The notes beneath the pieces were generated by a model. The model was not told where the DNA came from, made no database searches, and saw only the letters and a list, made by a program, of their open reading frames with translations. Shown here piece by piece: positions 1 through 6,113 of a stretch of DNA of 6,743 nucleotides. The DNA is from Anaerobacillus sp. (lineage in GTDB: Bacteria; Bacillota; Bacilli; Bacillales; Anaerobacillaceae), in NCBI GenBank assembly GCA_007118195.1, contig SKSA01000173.1, forward strand, positions 1 to 6,743, written 5' to 3'. Positions within the stretch are counted from its first letter, which is position 1. Each line of letters opens with the position of its first letter. A program made the position numbers and the translations under genes.

Positions 1-8
1 CGTGTAAT

Positions 9-48
9 TAAATCGAGAATTAACACTTAAATGTTAATTCTCAATTTA
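9..48 (-). other. 17-bp AT-rich hairpin downstream of phoH
   Basis: Arms 9-25 and 32-48 pair over 17 positions around a 6-base loop (26-31). The only imperfection, at 14/43, is a G-U wobble in minus-strand RNA but a mismatch in plus-strand RNA, so the structure is built for minus-strand transcripts. No T-run follows it (ATTACACG), so it is not a standard intrinsic terminator. It could be a weak terminator or processing site after phoH. Alternatively it could be the 5' hairpin of a transcript for the next gene, pgpH in B. subtilis, which would lie beyond the left edge. The rest of 1-140 shows no gene. Confidence 0.6.
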
Positions 49-53
49 TTATA
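48..53 (-). promoter_or_regulatory. Possible -10 box (TATAAT) before the hairpin
   Basis: A perfect TATAAT sits directly upstream of the 17-bp hairpin on the minus strand. I found no good -35 at 16-18 bases; the candidates there are CCTGTT, ACCTGT and AACCTG. In AT-rich DNA this may be chance. If real, transcription would start at the base of the hairpin and serve the gene beyond the left edge. Confidence 0.25.
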
Positions 54-140
54 CAATATTAATTTTGCTAACAGGTTACAAGATGATTAATCTTTATCAT
101 TTAATATATGTGACAAACAATGGGGTAGAAAATATTTTAT

Positions 141-1106
141 CTATTTCTGTTCATTTTCAACATGATCATATGCAGTAATTACTTTTTGAACTAAAGGATG
201 ACGAACAACATCTGCCGCTTGTAAGTGTATAAACTCGATACCGCTCACATCTTTTAATATTTCAAGCGCAGTTCGTAAACCGGATTTTTTTCCTTTCGGT
301 AAGTCAATTTGTGTTAAATCACCAGTAACAACCATTTTCGAACCGAAACCTAGCCTTGTCAAAAACATTTTTATTTGCTCAGAAGTAGTATTTTGCGCTT
401 CGTCTAAAATAACAAAAGAATCATCTAATGTTCTTCCCCTCATATAAGCTAGAGGGGCCACTTCTATCGTCCCTCTTTCCATAAGACGTTCTGTTTGCTC
501 TACACCGAGAACGTCGTGCATAGCGTCATATAGAGGCCTTAAATAAGGATCTACCTTTTCCTTTAAATCCCCTGGTAAAAACCCTAAGCTCTCACCAGCT
601 TCTACTGCCGGCCTAGTTAACACGATACGCTTAATTAACCCATCTTTGAGAGCGGTAACAGCCATAACAACGGCTAAATACGTTTTCCCTGTACCAGCAG
701 GACCAATTCCAAATACAATATCACGTTTTTTAATCGCCGATACATAATGTCGTTGTCCTAACGTTTTTACTAATATCGGTTTCCCTTTAACATTGACAGT
801 AATTTTCTCTTGATAAAGTTCCAACAATTCCTCTAGCATTCCTCGTTCTGCAAGCTGAACTGCATAGATCACGTCACGTTCAGACACGTGCGTTCCTTTA
901 CGAATCAATGTAAGTAGTGTATCTACAACATCATGAACGAGAGAAATTTTCCCCTCTTCTCCGGCAACTAAGATTTTTTCTCCTCTTGTTACAATGGTTA
1001 CCGCTAACTTTTCTTCAATTCTTTTTAAATGTACATCATTTGGACCAAATAAGCTAATCGCTTCATTGGCATTTTCTAATTTTAAATCCATAAGTATTTC
1101 TGACAA
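141..1106 (-). CDS. phoH: PhoH family P-loop ATPase
   Basis: This is a cytoplasmic PhoH-family ATPase. The family was named for phosphate-starvation induction in E. coli, but its link to RNA metabolism (it sits next to ybeY and era in Bacillus) is the better-supported role; its exact substrate is unresolved. From the start chosen here (321 aa), a KH-like N-terminal segment covers roughly residues 15-70. Walker A GPAGTGKT lies at 135-142, and Walker B VILDEAQ at about 232-238 is followed by NTT. Conserved PhoH blocks LTRPAVEAGESLGFLPGDLK and TGDLTQIDLPKG are intact, so the protein should be active. An in-frame TTG at 1115 gives a longest reading of 324 aa, but the AAGGAG at 1117-1122 is only 1 base from it and 10 bases from the TTG at 1106. 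From memory, B. subtilis PhoH is of similar length (about 319 aa). The stop is TAG. It begins 5 bases after the yqfD stop, so the two genes are probably translationally coupled. Confidence 0.96.
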   Translation of the reverse strand: MSEILMDLKLENANEAISLFGPNDVHLKRIEEKLAVTIVTRGEKILVAGEEGKISLVHDVVDTLLTLIRKGTHVSERDVIYAVQLAERGMLEELLELYQEKITVNVKGKPILVKTLGQRHYVSAIKKRDIVFGIGPAGTGKTYLAVVMAVTALKDGLIKRIVLTRPAVEAGESLGFLPGDLKEKVDPYLRPLYDAMHDVLGVEQTERLMERGTIEVAPLAYMRGRTLDDSFVILDEAQNTTSEQIKMFLTRLGFGSKMVVTGDLTQIDLPKGKKSGLRTALEILKDVSGIEFIHLQAADVVRHPLVQKVITAYDHVENEQK

Positions 1107-1111
1107 TATCC

Positions 1112-2299
1112 TCAATCTCCTTGAATGATTGGTTGTGATTTAGCAATATCTTCTATTACTTGGTAGTGTATCATTAATGTAACTTTACCATTCTCATTTG
1201 TTTCGTGCAAAACTTTTTCCCCTTTAATTACTGCATCTTCGTCAAGTTTTTTCATTAATTCTTCTCTTGCCATTAAAATTGCGGTATCAACCGCTTCCTC
1301 TTCACTATACTCACGTACTAATGTTTCTTTTTCCAAAAGAACTTTTCGATGATATTCAATTGGTAAACTCCACTTAAGGAAGTTTAAACGATTACGATAC
1401 TCATTCGTTTCATATTCAGTAAATTCCGGGTTTCCAAACCCAAAAATCGGAAAATTTATATCGAAAATGGATAACGAGTGTTTTGTCTTCTTCTCCCCAG
1501 TAAGTGTTGAGAACTCAGTTATAAGTGGTATGGACACGTTCGACTTGTACCAAATTTCACCAAGCACTTTTCCTTTTGCTGGTGCTATTTCCATTTTTCC
1601 TTCTTTACCAATAAAACCACTTATTAGCGTTTCACCTTTATCTACAAAGTCATTAGGAATTACTTTCGCTTGCCCCTGTTCCACAAAAATATCATAAATT
1701 ATTGCCTTTTTCTTGGATATTAAGTGTCTAGGTGATACGGGTTCTTGTTTTTCTGGAAAAGTTTGTTCTACTACATTAAAATGAAAGGTCGTCCCATTTA
1801 ATGTTACACCAATCCAAGTCGCCTCATCTATTCTTTCGGTAACTTTCATTTGTATATCTTCTACACTAGGAAGTAAAAAATGGAACTTTCCTCGTTTAAT
1901 TCCTAATTCGTTTACGGCCTGCGATAACTCGTGTTCGATTTTTGGAGATGCCCCTTCGATGGAAATGTTCCAAACCATATTAGATAATATAAAGAGCAGT
2001 GCTACAAAACTGACTATTCCGGCTACAAACCCCCCCCGGGAAATCATTTTTCTAATTAAAAAAGGGACTCCTTTTCGTTCTATGAAATAAACTTTTACTT
2101 TCGTTTCTTTAACAATAGGACGAATTCTTTTTACATCTTCTAAGGAAACATAACAAACAATCGCTTCATCCCCAACCCTACGAATATGCCAAATTGATAT
2201 TTCCTCATGAATACACCTATTTAAAAATAATTCTGTATATTTCCCGACCACTTTTATTCTTGTAAAGCCTGAAAATGTGTTTGTCCATGAATTCTTCAT
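1112..2299 (-). CDS. yqfD: YqfD family sporulation membrane protein
   Basis: This is a YqfD-family protein (395 aa from the start chosen), a sporulation-associated membrane protein whose biochemical role is not known. In B. subtilis it is in the sigma-E (mother cell) regulon. An N-terminal domain of about 90 residues is followed by one clear membrane segment at about 91-112 (FVAGIVSFVALLFILSNMVW). The outside part begins with a stretch resembling a POTRA domain (about 113-180, starting ISIEGASP). A region reminiscent of a HlyD/lipoyl hairpin follows (about 198-230, containing VEQGQAKV and DKGETLISG), and the end is alpha/beta. An in-frame ATG at 2332 would add 11 residues (MESRKNARRLI) and overlap yqfC. 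I prefer the ATG at 2299 because TAGGAGG lies 6 bases upstream and MKNSW matches the family's usual N-terminus. The stop is TGA. An 8-G run occurs in the codons for RGGF just before the membrane segment. Confidence 0.94.
   Translation of the reverse strand: MKNSWTNTFSGFTRIKVVGKYTELFLNRCIHEEISIWHIRRVGDEAIVCYVSLEDVKRIRPIVKETKVKVYFIERKGVPFLIRKMISRGGFVAGIVSFVALLFILSNMVWNISIEGASPKIEHELSQAVNELGIKRGKFHFLLPSVEDIQMKVTERIDEATWIGVTLNGTTFHFNVVEQTFPEKQEPVSPRHLISKKKAIIYDIFVEQGQAKVIPNDFVDKGETLISGFIGKEGKMEIAPAKGKVLGEIWYKSNVSIPLITEFSTLTGEKKTKHSLSIFDINFPIFGFGNPEFTEYETNEYRNRLNFLKWSLPIEYHRKVLLEKETLVREYSEEEAVDTAILMAREELMKKLDEDAVIKGEKVLHETNENGKVTLMIHYQVIEDIAKSQPIIQGD
1117..1122 (-). promoter_or_regulatory. RBS of phoH, inside the yqfD 3' end
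   Basis: AAGGAG falls within the last codons of yqfD. It is 1 base from the TTG at 1115 (too close), 10 bases from the TTG at 1106 (normal) and 25 bases from the ATG at 1091 (too far). It therefore supports a TTG start at 1106. Confidence 0.75.
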
Positions 2300-2305
2300 T
2301 ATTAA

Positions 2306-2312
2306 CCTCCTA
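2306..2312 (-). promoter_or_regulatory. RBS of yqfD, overlapping the yqfC stop codon
   Basis: TAGGAGG lies 6 bases before the ATG at 2299. Its TAG is the stop codon of yqfC. The site decides the yqfD start against the upstream ATG at 2332, which has no comparable ribosome binding site, and it implies translational coupling of yqfC and yqfD. Confidence 0.85.
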
Positions 2313-2609
2313 GCGTTTTTTCGGCTCTCCATCGTTTATGTAAATCACTTGATCAATAATTCCTTCAAGGAGAAGTTCTTCTGGTAAAATCGTTTTTATC
2401 ACAAAGTGATTTCCCTTAATTAATAACTGTCCCTGCTCTAATAAAAGTCTTAACTCTTGATTTGAAAACTTTAAAACTCCACGATGGTTTTCAATATATA
2501 TATGTAATTGTCCAATCATCGTAATTCTTGGAAGATCCATCGTAACATCTGCAGGAAGTTCCATTTTATCTGTCATCCATTTTCTAACCATTTTGTTAAT
2601 CTTCCTCAT
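2310..2609 (-). CDS. yqfC: YqfC family sporulation protein (YabP/YqfC)
   Basis: This is a small protein (99 aa) of the YabP/YqfC family, found in endospore formers and expressed in the mother cell in B. subtilis. No enzymatic activity is known. The conserved core is visible: MELPADVTMDLPRITMIGQLHIYIENHRGV around residues 16-45, followed by LRLLLEQGQLLIKGNHFVIKTILPEELLLEGII. There is no signal peptide or membrane segment. The ATG start at 2609 has AAAGGGGG (2621-2628) about 11 bases upstream, which pairs with the anti-SD sequence through one G-U. A second ATG six codons in, with AGGAAG before it, is an alternative. The TAG stop (2310-2312) is part of the TAGGAGG ribosome binding site of yqfD, so the two genes are almost certainly co-translated. 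A possible sigma-E promoter lies just upstream. Confidence 0.93.
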   Translation of the reverse strand: MRKINKMVRKWMTDKMELPADVTMDLPRITMIGQLHIYIENHRGVLKFSNQELRLLLEQGQLLIKGNHFVIKTILPEELLLEGIIDQVIYINDGEPKKR

Positions 2610-2634
2610 AATGTAACGAACCCCCTTTCATATC

Positions 2635-2685
2635 ATTTTTATGTTAAGAAACGAATCGGTATCACCTTTTTTTTACTGAATATGT
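2635..2685 (-). promoter_or_regulatory. Candidate sigma-E type promoter of yqfC-yqfD-phoH
   Basis: The sigma-E consensus is ATA-N16/17-CATACA-T. Two overlapping registers fit partly. In the first, ACATATT (2679-2685) is followed after 15 bases by GATACC (2658-2663): good -35, poor -10. In the second, the ATA in GATACC is followed after 16 bases by CATAAAAAT (2635-2643): better -10, weak -35, with a very short leader. The B. subtilis genes are sigma-E dependent, which raises the prior, but neither match is strong. Confidence 0.4.
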
Positions 2686-2697
2686 AATTAGAACTTC

Positions 2698-2747
2698 CAT
2701 ACAAAACTGGCATGACGATTCACATGTCACCATCTATTATGAAAAAA
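2698..2747 (+). repeat. Direct repeat unit 1
   Basis: This unit begins CATACAAAAC and matches 2908-2957 at 38 of 50 positions without gaps. The first 22 positions match at 20, a middle block of 8 is divergent, and the last 20 match at 16. Confidence 0.75.
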
Positions 2748-2907
2748 TGTCGGTCGAATTTCTTTCGCTTCGCTGTAAAGCTACTGACCTCAATCACATC
2801 ATGTTATGCTTCTTAGAGAATTCATCATGCAGCTTTGCGACGAGTAACCGCAGGAGCACTTCGTACCGACTTTAGAGGCTCGTTCAGGAAATTACTCGTT
2901 CTTTTTT

Positions 2908-2957
2908 CATACAAAACCAGCATGACGATATTCCCGACACCATGTAATATGGAAAAG
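2908..2957 (+). repeat. Direct repeat unit 2
   Basis: Second copy of the repeat, 210 bases from the first. After the aligned part both copies continue with a G-rich GTC-GG stretch of uneven length. The spacing suggests a duplicated or chimeric element with the second unit truncated. Confidence 0.75.
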
Positions 2958-2996
2958 TCAGGCGGGGACCGGTTAACCAACAAACTACAAACCAAC

Positions 2997-3028
2997 AAAA
3001 AAAGGCTAAGCATACGCTTAACCTTTTT
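2997..3028 (-). terminator. Intrinsic terminator of yqeZ-floA-yqfB
   Basis: In minus-strand RNA, AAAAAGG at 3028-3022 pairs with CCTTTTT at 3005-2999. This continues through one T-G wobble and TAAGC/GCTTA to a 4-base GTAT loop, giving 13 pairs. A run of seven T (3003-2997) ends the hairpin. The wobble is a mismatch on the plus strand. It lies about 31 bases after the yqfB stop and separates this operon from yqfC. Confidence 0.93.
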
Positions 3029-3059
3029 CTTGTAGAAAAAATATTTTTTTAGTCAAAGC

Positions 3060-3590
3060 TTAACCTTGCCTTCTTCTTGTATTCATTGAAGGGCGGTATG
3101 AACCTTTCGCCCTTGGCTTGCCTAATATTTCAGACCAGACTACACCTTTAATAGCTTCTTCTCTAGAAATATTAGAGAAATCTAACTTCACTTCTTTACT
3201 ATTTGTGAGGTCATCTTTATAAATGGGTGAGTCTTTTAAATTTTTACCGATAATTTCCGCAGCTTTTTTATTTTGCTTAGCTTTTTCATATTTCTCTAAA
3301 AGTTCATTACTACGGCTAATACCATCAATTGAAGCTGTAGGATGTTCTTCAGTATAGGTGTAAGTAGTTTCAGTTTGCCTCGTCGGTTTCGGATCGCTCT
3401 TCTCTTCTTGACGGAATATTTCTTGCCAATCAATTTCAGGTTGCTTTCCTTTACCCGCAGCTCCACCACGCTTTTGCGTTTCTCTTTTACCTTGTTCCTC
3501 TTTACCTTTTTGCAAAAAGCTTAATATCGCCCCGATAATTAAAAATAATAATATCGGGTTCGATGTTATCATCCTTAGGAGATCCTCCAT
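3060..3590 (-). CDS. yqfB: YqfB-position small membrane-anchored protein, function unknown
   Basis: Protein of 176 aa with no known function; the symbol rests on its place after floA, not on a recognised domain. A hydrophobic stretch at 12-26 (PILLFLIIGAILSFL) with charged residues after it predicts a single membrane anchor with the rest in the cytoplasm. Residues 27-75 are rich in K, E, Q and G and look disordered. Residues 95-118 are highly charged and may be helical. The C-terminal part is the most structured-looking: VKLDFSNISREEAIKGVVWS (134-153), then EILGKPRAK (154-162) and a basic end with RRR. The ATG start at 3590 has GGAGG at 3600-3604, 9 bases upstream; the stop is TAA. It follows floA by 34 bases and ends at the operon terminator, so it is expressed with the flotillin pair and may act at the same membrane domains (inference). 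Confidence 0.85.
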   Translation of the reverse strand: MEDLLRMITSNPILLFLIIGAILSFLQKGKEEQGKRETQKRGGAAGKGKQPEIDWQEIFRQEEKSDPKPTRQTETTYTYTEEHPTASIDGISRSNELLEKYEKAKQNKKAAEIIGKNLKDSPIYKDDLTNSKEVKLDFSNISREEAIKGVVWSEILGKPRAKGSYRPSMNTRRRQG

Positions 3591-3624
3591 TTTTTACGGC
3601 CTCCATTTCGTAGTAGAAAAAATA

Positions 3625-4617
3625 TTAATATTTATTTCCGTCCTTTTTGTTATCATCTGTTGCTTTACCGATTGAATCTCTCATATCAGTATCCGCCATG
3701 ATGTTTTGAATGTTCATGTAATCCATAACACCCATATTTCCAGAACGTAATGCTTCACTCATTGCAAGAGGAACTTCAGCTTCGGCTTCAACAACTTTCG
3801 CACGCATTTCTTCTACTCTCGCCTTCATTTCTTGTTCTTTCGCTACAGCCATTGCACGGCGCTCTTCGGCTTTCGCTTGAGCAATCTTCTTATCAGCTTC
3901 GGCTTGGTCTGTTTGAAGCTCTGCACCAATGTTTTTCCCGATATCAATGTCAGCAATATCGATCGATAAGATTTCAAAAGCAGTTCCAGCATCTAAGCCT
4001 TTTGATAGTACTGTTTGGGATATCATGTCTGGATTTTCTAATACTTTTTTATGGTTTTCAGCAGAACCAATCGTAGAAACAATCCCTTCACCTACACGAG
4101 CGATTACAGTATCTTCACCAGCACCACCGACTAAACGATCAATGTTCGCACGAACGGTAATACGCGCTTTTGCTTTCACTTCAATTCCATCCATTGCTAC
4201 ACCGGCAATAAATGGTGTTTCAATAACTTTCGGATTTACACTCATTTGAACCGCTTCTAATACATCACGACCTGCAAGGTCAATGGCAGCTGCACGTTCA
4301 AATGTAAGTTCAATATTCGCTCTTTGTGCTGCGATAAGAGCATTAACAACGCGGTCAACGTTACCACCTGCTAAATAATGTCCCTCAAGTTGGTTTGTAC
4401 TTAATTCAAGTCCTGCTTTAACAGCTTTAATTAACGGATTTACAACACGGGCAGGAATAACACGACGAAGTCTCATCCCTACTAATTGGAAAATTCCAAC
4501 ACGAACTCCTGCAGCTAATGCAGAAATCCATAACATAACAGGAACAAACGTAAATAATACGGAAAAACCAATAATGATTAAACCTACAATAATGAGTAAA
4601 AAGATTTCTTGTGGCAT
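3625..4617 (-). CDS. floA: Flotillin-like protein FloA (SPFH)
   Basis: This is the bacterial flotillin FloA (330 aa; B. subtilis FloA is about the same length). It forms membrane foci that organise functional microdomains and influence membrane fluidity, protein complexes and signalling. An N-terminal hydrophobic anchor covers about 5-35, with a second hydrophobic patch to about 46. The SPFH/PHB domain runs from about 50 to 230 and includes [20 protein letters not shown] and a conserved [20 protein letters not shown] at 213-232. An Ala/Glu/Lys-rich coiled coil at about 235-285 ([20 protein letters not shown] and the AEAEVP end) mediates oligomerisation in flotillins. The tail 316-330 is charged. 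The ATG start has AAAGGAGG upstream (GGAGG at 4628-4632, 10 bases away). It lies 26 bases after yqeZ, the classic NfeD/SPFH pairing. Nothing looks broken or foreign. Confidence 0.98.
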   Translation of the reverse strand: MPQEIFLLIIVGLIIIGFSVLFTFVPVMLWISALAAGVRVGIFQLVGMRLRRVIPARVVNPLIKAVKAGLELSTNQLEGHYLAGGNVDRVVNALIAAQRANIELTFERAAAIDLAGRDVLEAVQMSVNPKVIETPFIAGVAMDGIEVKAKARITVRANIDRLVGGAGEDTVIARVGEGIVSTIGSAENHKKVLENPDMISQTVLSKGLDAGTAFEILSIDIADIDIGKNIGAELQTDQAEADKKIAQAKAEERRAMAVAKEQEMKARVEEMRAKVVEAEAEVPLAMSEALRSGNMGVMDYMNIQNIMADTDMRDSIGKATDDNKKDGNKY

Positions 4618-4643
4618 TTTTTAATTTCCTCCTTTGATTATTG

Positions 4644-5975
4644 TTATTCTGTGAATTCACGAACAACAATTCTTGAACCTTGTGTAGCAACAATTATTAC
4701 TTTCTTCCCTTGCTCAATATACCCTCCTTCAGAAACAACGTCAAGCCTTTCCCCTTCAAAACTTACTGTTCCAGACGGTCTTAAGGTAGTCAAGGCTATT
4801 CCTTCTCGTCCGATGAGATCTTTGCGTGTTTCATTTGAGACGTAACCAAGCTCAGTCCTTGTAGCATCAGTTAAAATCATTCTTTTTAAAGGCCCTCTGT
4901 ACCCGAAATATTTAAAGAACAGCACTGACACAATGACAGTTATAACGACGGCTATGAGAATTGATAAAAGAATATTCACAGTCGAATACGAGGCTAATAC
5001 CATACTACCAATAATAGCAACAATCCCTAGTATCCCAAATATTCCAAATCCGGGGAAGAATATTTCAATGATCATTAAAATAATTCCGGCTCCAAATAAA
5101 ATTAATGTCTCAAAGCCAGCAAAACCAGCAAAAAGATGACCGAAAAAGAATAAAAATAATGCAGAAATACCCATGATTCCCGGAATTCCAAAACCTGGAG
5201 AATACAACTCAAGAACCAGACCTAGACTGCCTATCGAAAGTAAAATAGGAATGATAATTGGATGCGTTACAAATCTTGCAATTTTCTCAGCAAAGCTAAC
5301 TTCTAACTCGCGTTCTATTGCTTCCTCTAAGCCTAAAAATGCTAATAATTCATCGCGATCACTTGCTATAGCTTCAGCGTAACCAACTTCTAATGCTTCA
5401 CTAGCGGTTAATGTTAAAAGCTCGCCAACACCTGCTCGATATTCTGGTAAGTCGACATTTTTATCAGCCATCGCCCTTGCATAAATAGGGTCACGATCGC
5501 CAGCTGCAGATTCAAGTGTAGCAAGCCAAGAAGACTGCATTTTCTGTTCGGCCGCATTTCCAGCTCCATCTATAACTGCCGCTGAACCCATCGTCGTCCC
5601 CGGGGCCATGACAATTTGATCTGCATTTAATGCAATATACGCACCCGCGGACAAAGCTTGTGCTTTTACAAACGCAGTGACTGGAGTTTCAGTATTTTTA
5701 ATTAAAAATGCAATATTAGTTGCGGCATCAACTAGACCACCTGGTGTATCGATTTCCAATACTATATGATCTGCTCTTTCTTCTTCAGCCGTTTCTAAAG
5801 CTCTTTTTAAAAATGCTTCAAGCCCCCGTTCTACAGCTTGTTCTATCGGAATAAAATAAACGACTTTATTATCTGCTTGACTATGTACTGAAGGTTGGGT
5901 TAAAAGAGCAATAGAAGAAAAAACGATAAGAGAAAGAAAAAACAATTTCCTCAGCAATGCTTGTGATATATTCAT
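4644..5975 (-). CDS. yqeZ: NfeD family membrane protein with ClpP-like protease domain
   Basis: YqeZ is a long-form NfeD protein (443 aa), the usual partner of SPFH proteins such as FloA. A signal peptide or first membrane segment covers residues 1-34 (hydrophobic 11-25, cleavage plausible after HSQA). The ClpP-class serine protease domain spans about 36-215. By comparison with the archaeal 1510-N protease (Ser-Lys dyad), the likely nucleophile is Ser109 in ALSAGAY and the candidate base is Lys145 in AEQKMQS; TPGG (77-80) and APGTTMGSA (124-132) are conserved. Four or five membrane segments follow between about 236 and 356, with two copies of a PGFGI-x-GI-x-GI motif (259-270, 307-318). The C-terminal NfeD OB-fold is at about 370-443 (GREGIALTTLRPSGTVSFEG). 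The ATG start has AAAGGAGG a few bases upstream; the stop is TAA. It is first in its operon, behind a sigma-W-type promoter as in B. subtilis. The substrate is unknown. Confidence 0.96.
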   Translation of the reverse strand: MNISQALLRKLFFLSLIVFSSIALLTQPSVHSQADNKVVYFIPIEQAVERGLEAFLKRALETAEEERADHIVLEIDTPGGLVDAATNIAFLIKNTETPVTAFVKAQALSAGAYIALNADQIVMAPGTTMGSAAVIDGAGNAAEQKMQSSWLATLESAAGDRDPIYARAMADKNVDLPEYRAGVGELLTLTASEALEVGYAEAIASDRDELLAFLGLEEAIERELEVSFAEKIARFVTHPIIIPILLSIGSLGLVLELYSPGFGIPGIMGISALFLFFFGHLFAGFAGFETLILFGAGIILMIIEIFFPGFGIFGILGIVAIIGSMVLASYSTVNILLSILIAVVITVIVSVLFFKYFGYRGPLKRMILTDATRTELGYVSNETRKDLIGREGIALTTLRPSGTVSFEGERLDVVSEGGYIEQGKKVIIVATQGSRIVVREFTE

Positions 5976-6052
5976 TCAAACCCTCCTTTCTTTTTTCAGT
6001 TGTTTTCCATTTTTTAAAATCGTCGTATGCCTTTTTTAGGGTACAATAACTA

Positions 6053-6078
6053 TACGTATTTAGTATAGGAAAGTTCCC
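6053..6078 (-). promoter_or_regulatory. Sigma-W (ECF) type promoter of yqeZ-floA-yqfB
   Basis: GGGAAC (6073-6078) is followed after 16 bases by CGTA (6053-6056). The sigma-W consensus is TGAAAC-N16/17-CGTA, so the -10 is perfect, the spacing is right, and four of six -35 bases match including the AAC core. The B. subtilis operon is a known sigma-W target. The expected leader is about 70 bases. Such control would induce the operon on envelope stress. Confidence 0.72.
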
Positions 6079-6113
6079 TCATTTTTAAAATAAAATGTGT
6101 TCGTTTAAATTTC

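Larger units (their letters stand above)
2695..2996. repeat. Noncoding repeat-like segment between yqfB and yqfC
   Basis: About 300 bases lie between the yqfB terminator and the yqfC promoter region. They contain an imperfect direct repeat (see the two units) separated by about 160 bases. Short overlapping reading frames exist on both strands, but none has a ribosome binding site or a recognisable protein. The frame ending EPLKSVRSAPAVTRRKAA and its alternative frame SKVGTKCSCGYSSQSC resemble, from memory only, spurious ORFs that recur in Bacillaceae genomes, as expected of a dispersed intergenic repeat. I see no terminal inverted repeats, target duplication or transposase. B. subtilis has no such block here, to my recollection. 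Confidence 0.5.

Noticed and set aside
1467..1697. Plus-strand open frame of 76 codons inside yqfD
   Set aside because: Antisense shadow of a well-conserved gene, with no ribosome binding site and no recognisable protein.
2310..2332. Overlap of yqfC and yqfD from an ATG at 2332
   Set aside because: No ribosome binding site for 2332, and the extra residues are unlike the family start; the ATG at 2299 has TAGGAGG.
2969..2980. Palindrome around GGTTAACC as an operator
   Set aside because: Short, at the edge of the repeat-like block and beyond a terminator; no promoter nearby for it to control.
2695..2996. CRISPR array
   Set aside because: Only two imperfect units 210 bases apart, without regular spacers or cas genes.
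3750..4249. Two plus-strand open frames opposite floA
   Set aside because: Antisense to the Ala/Glu-rich coiled coil and SPFH domain of floA; their Leu/Gln/Phe-rich content follows from that composition.
4427..4693. Minus-strand frame of 88 codons across the yqeZ-floA junction
   Set aside because: Out of frame with two real genes, Asn/Cys/Ser-rich and without a plausible start signal.
4609..5382. Plus-strand frames opposite yqeZ
   Set aside because: Shadows of the membrane and NfeD regions of yqeZ; no start signals.
5996..6010. Four-codon upstream reading frame (MENN) in the yqeZ leader
   Set aside because: No ribosome binding site in front of its ATG and no sign of a leader-peptide attenuator.
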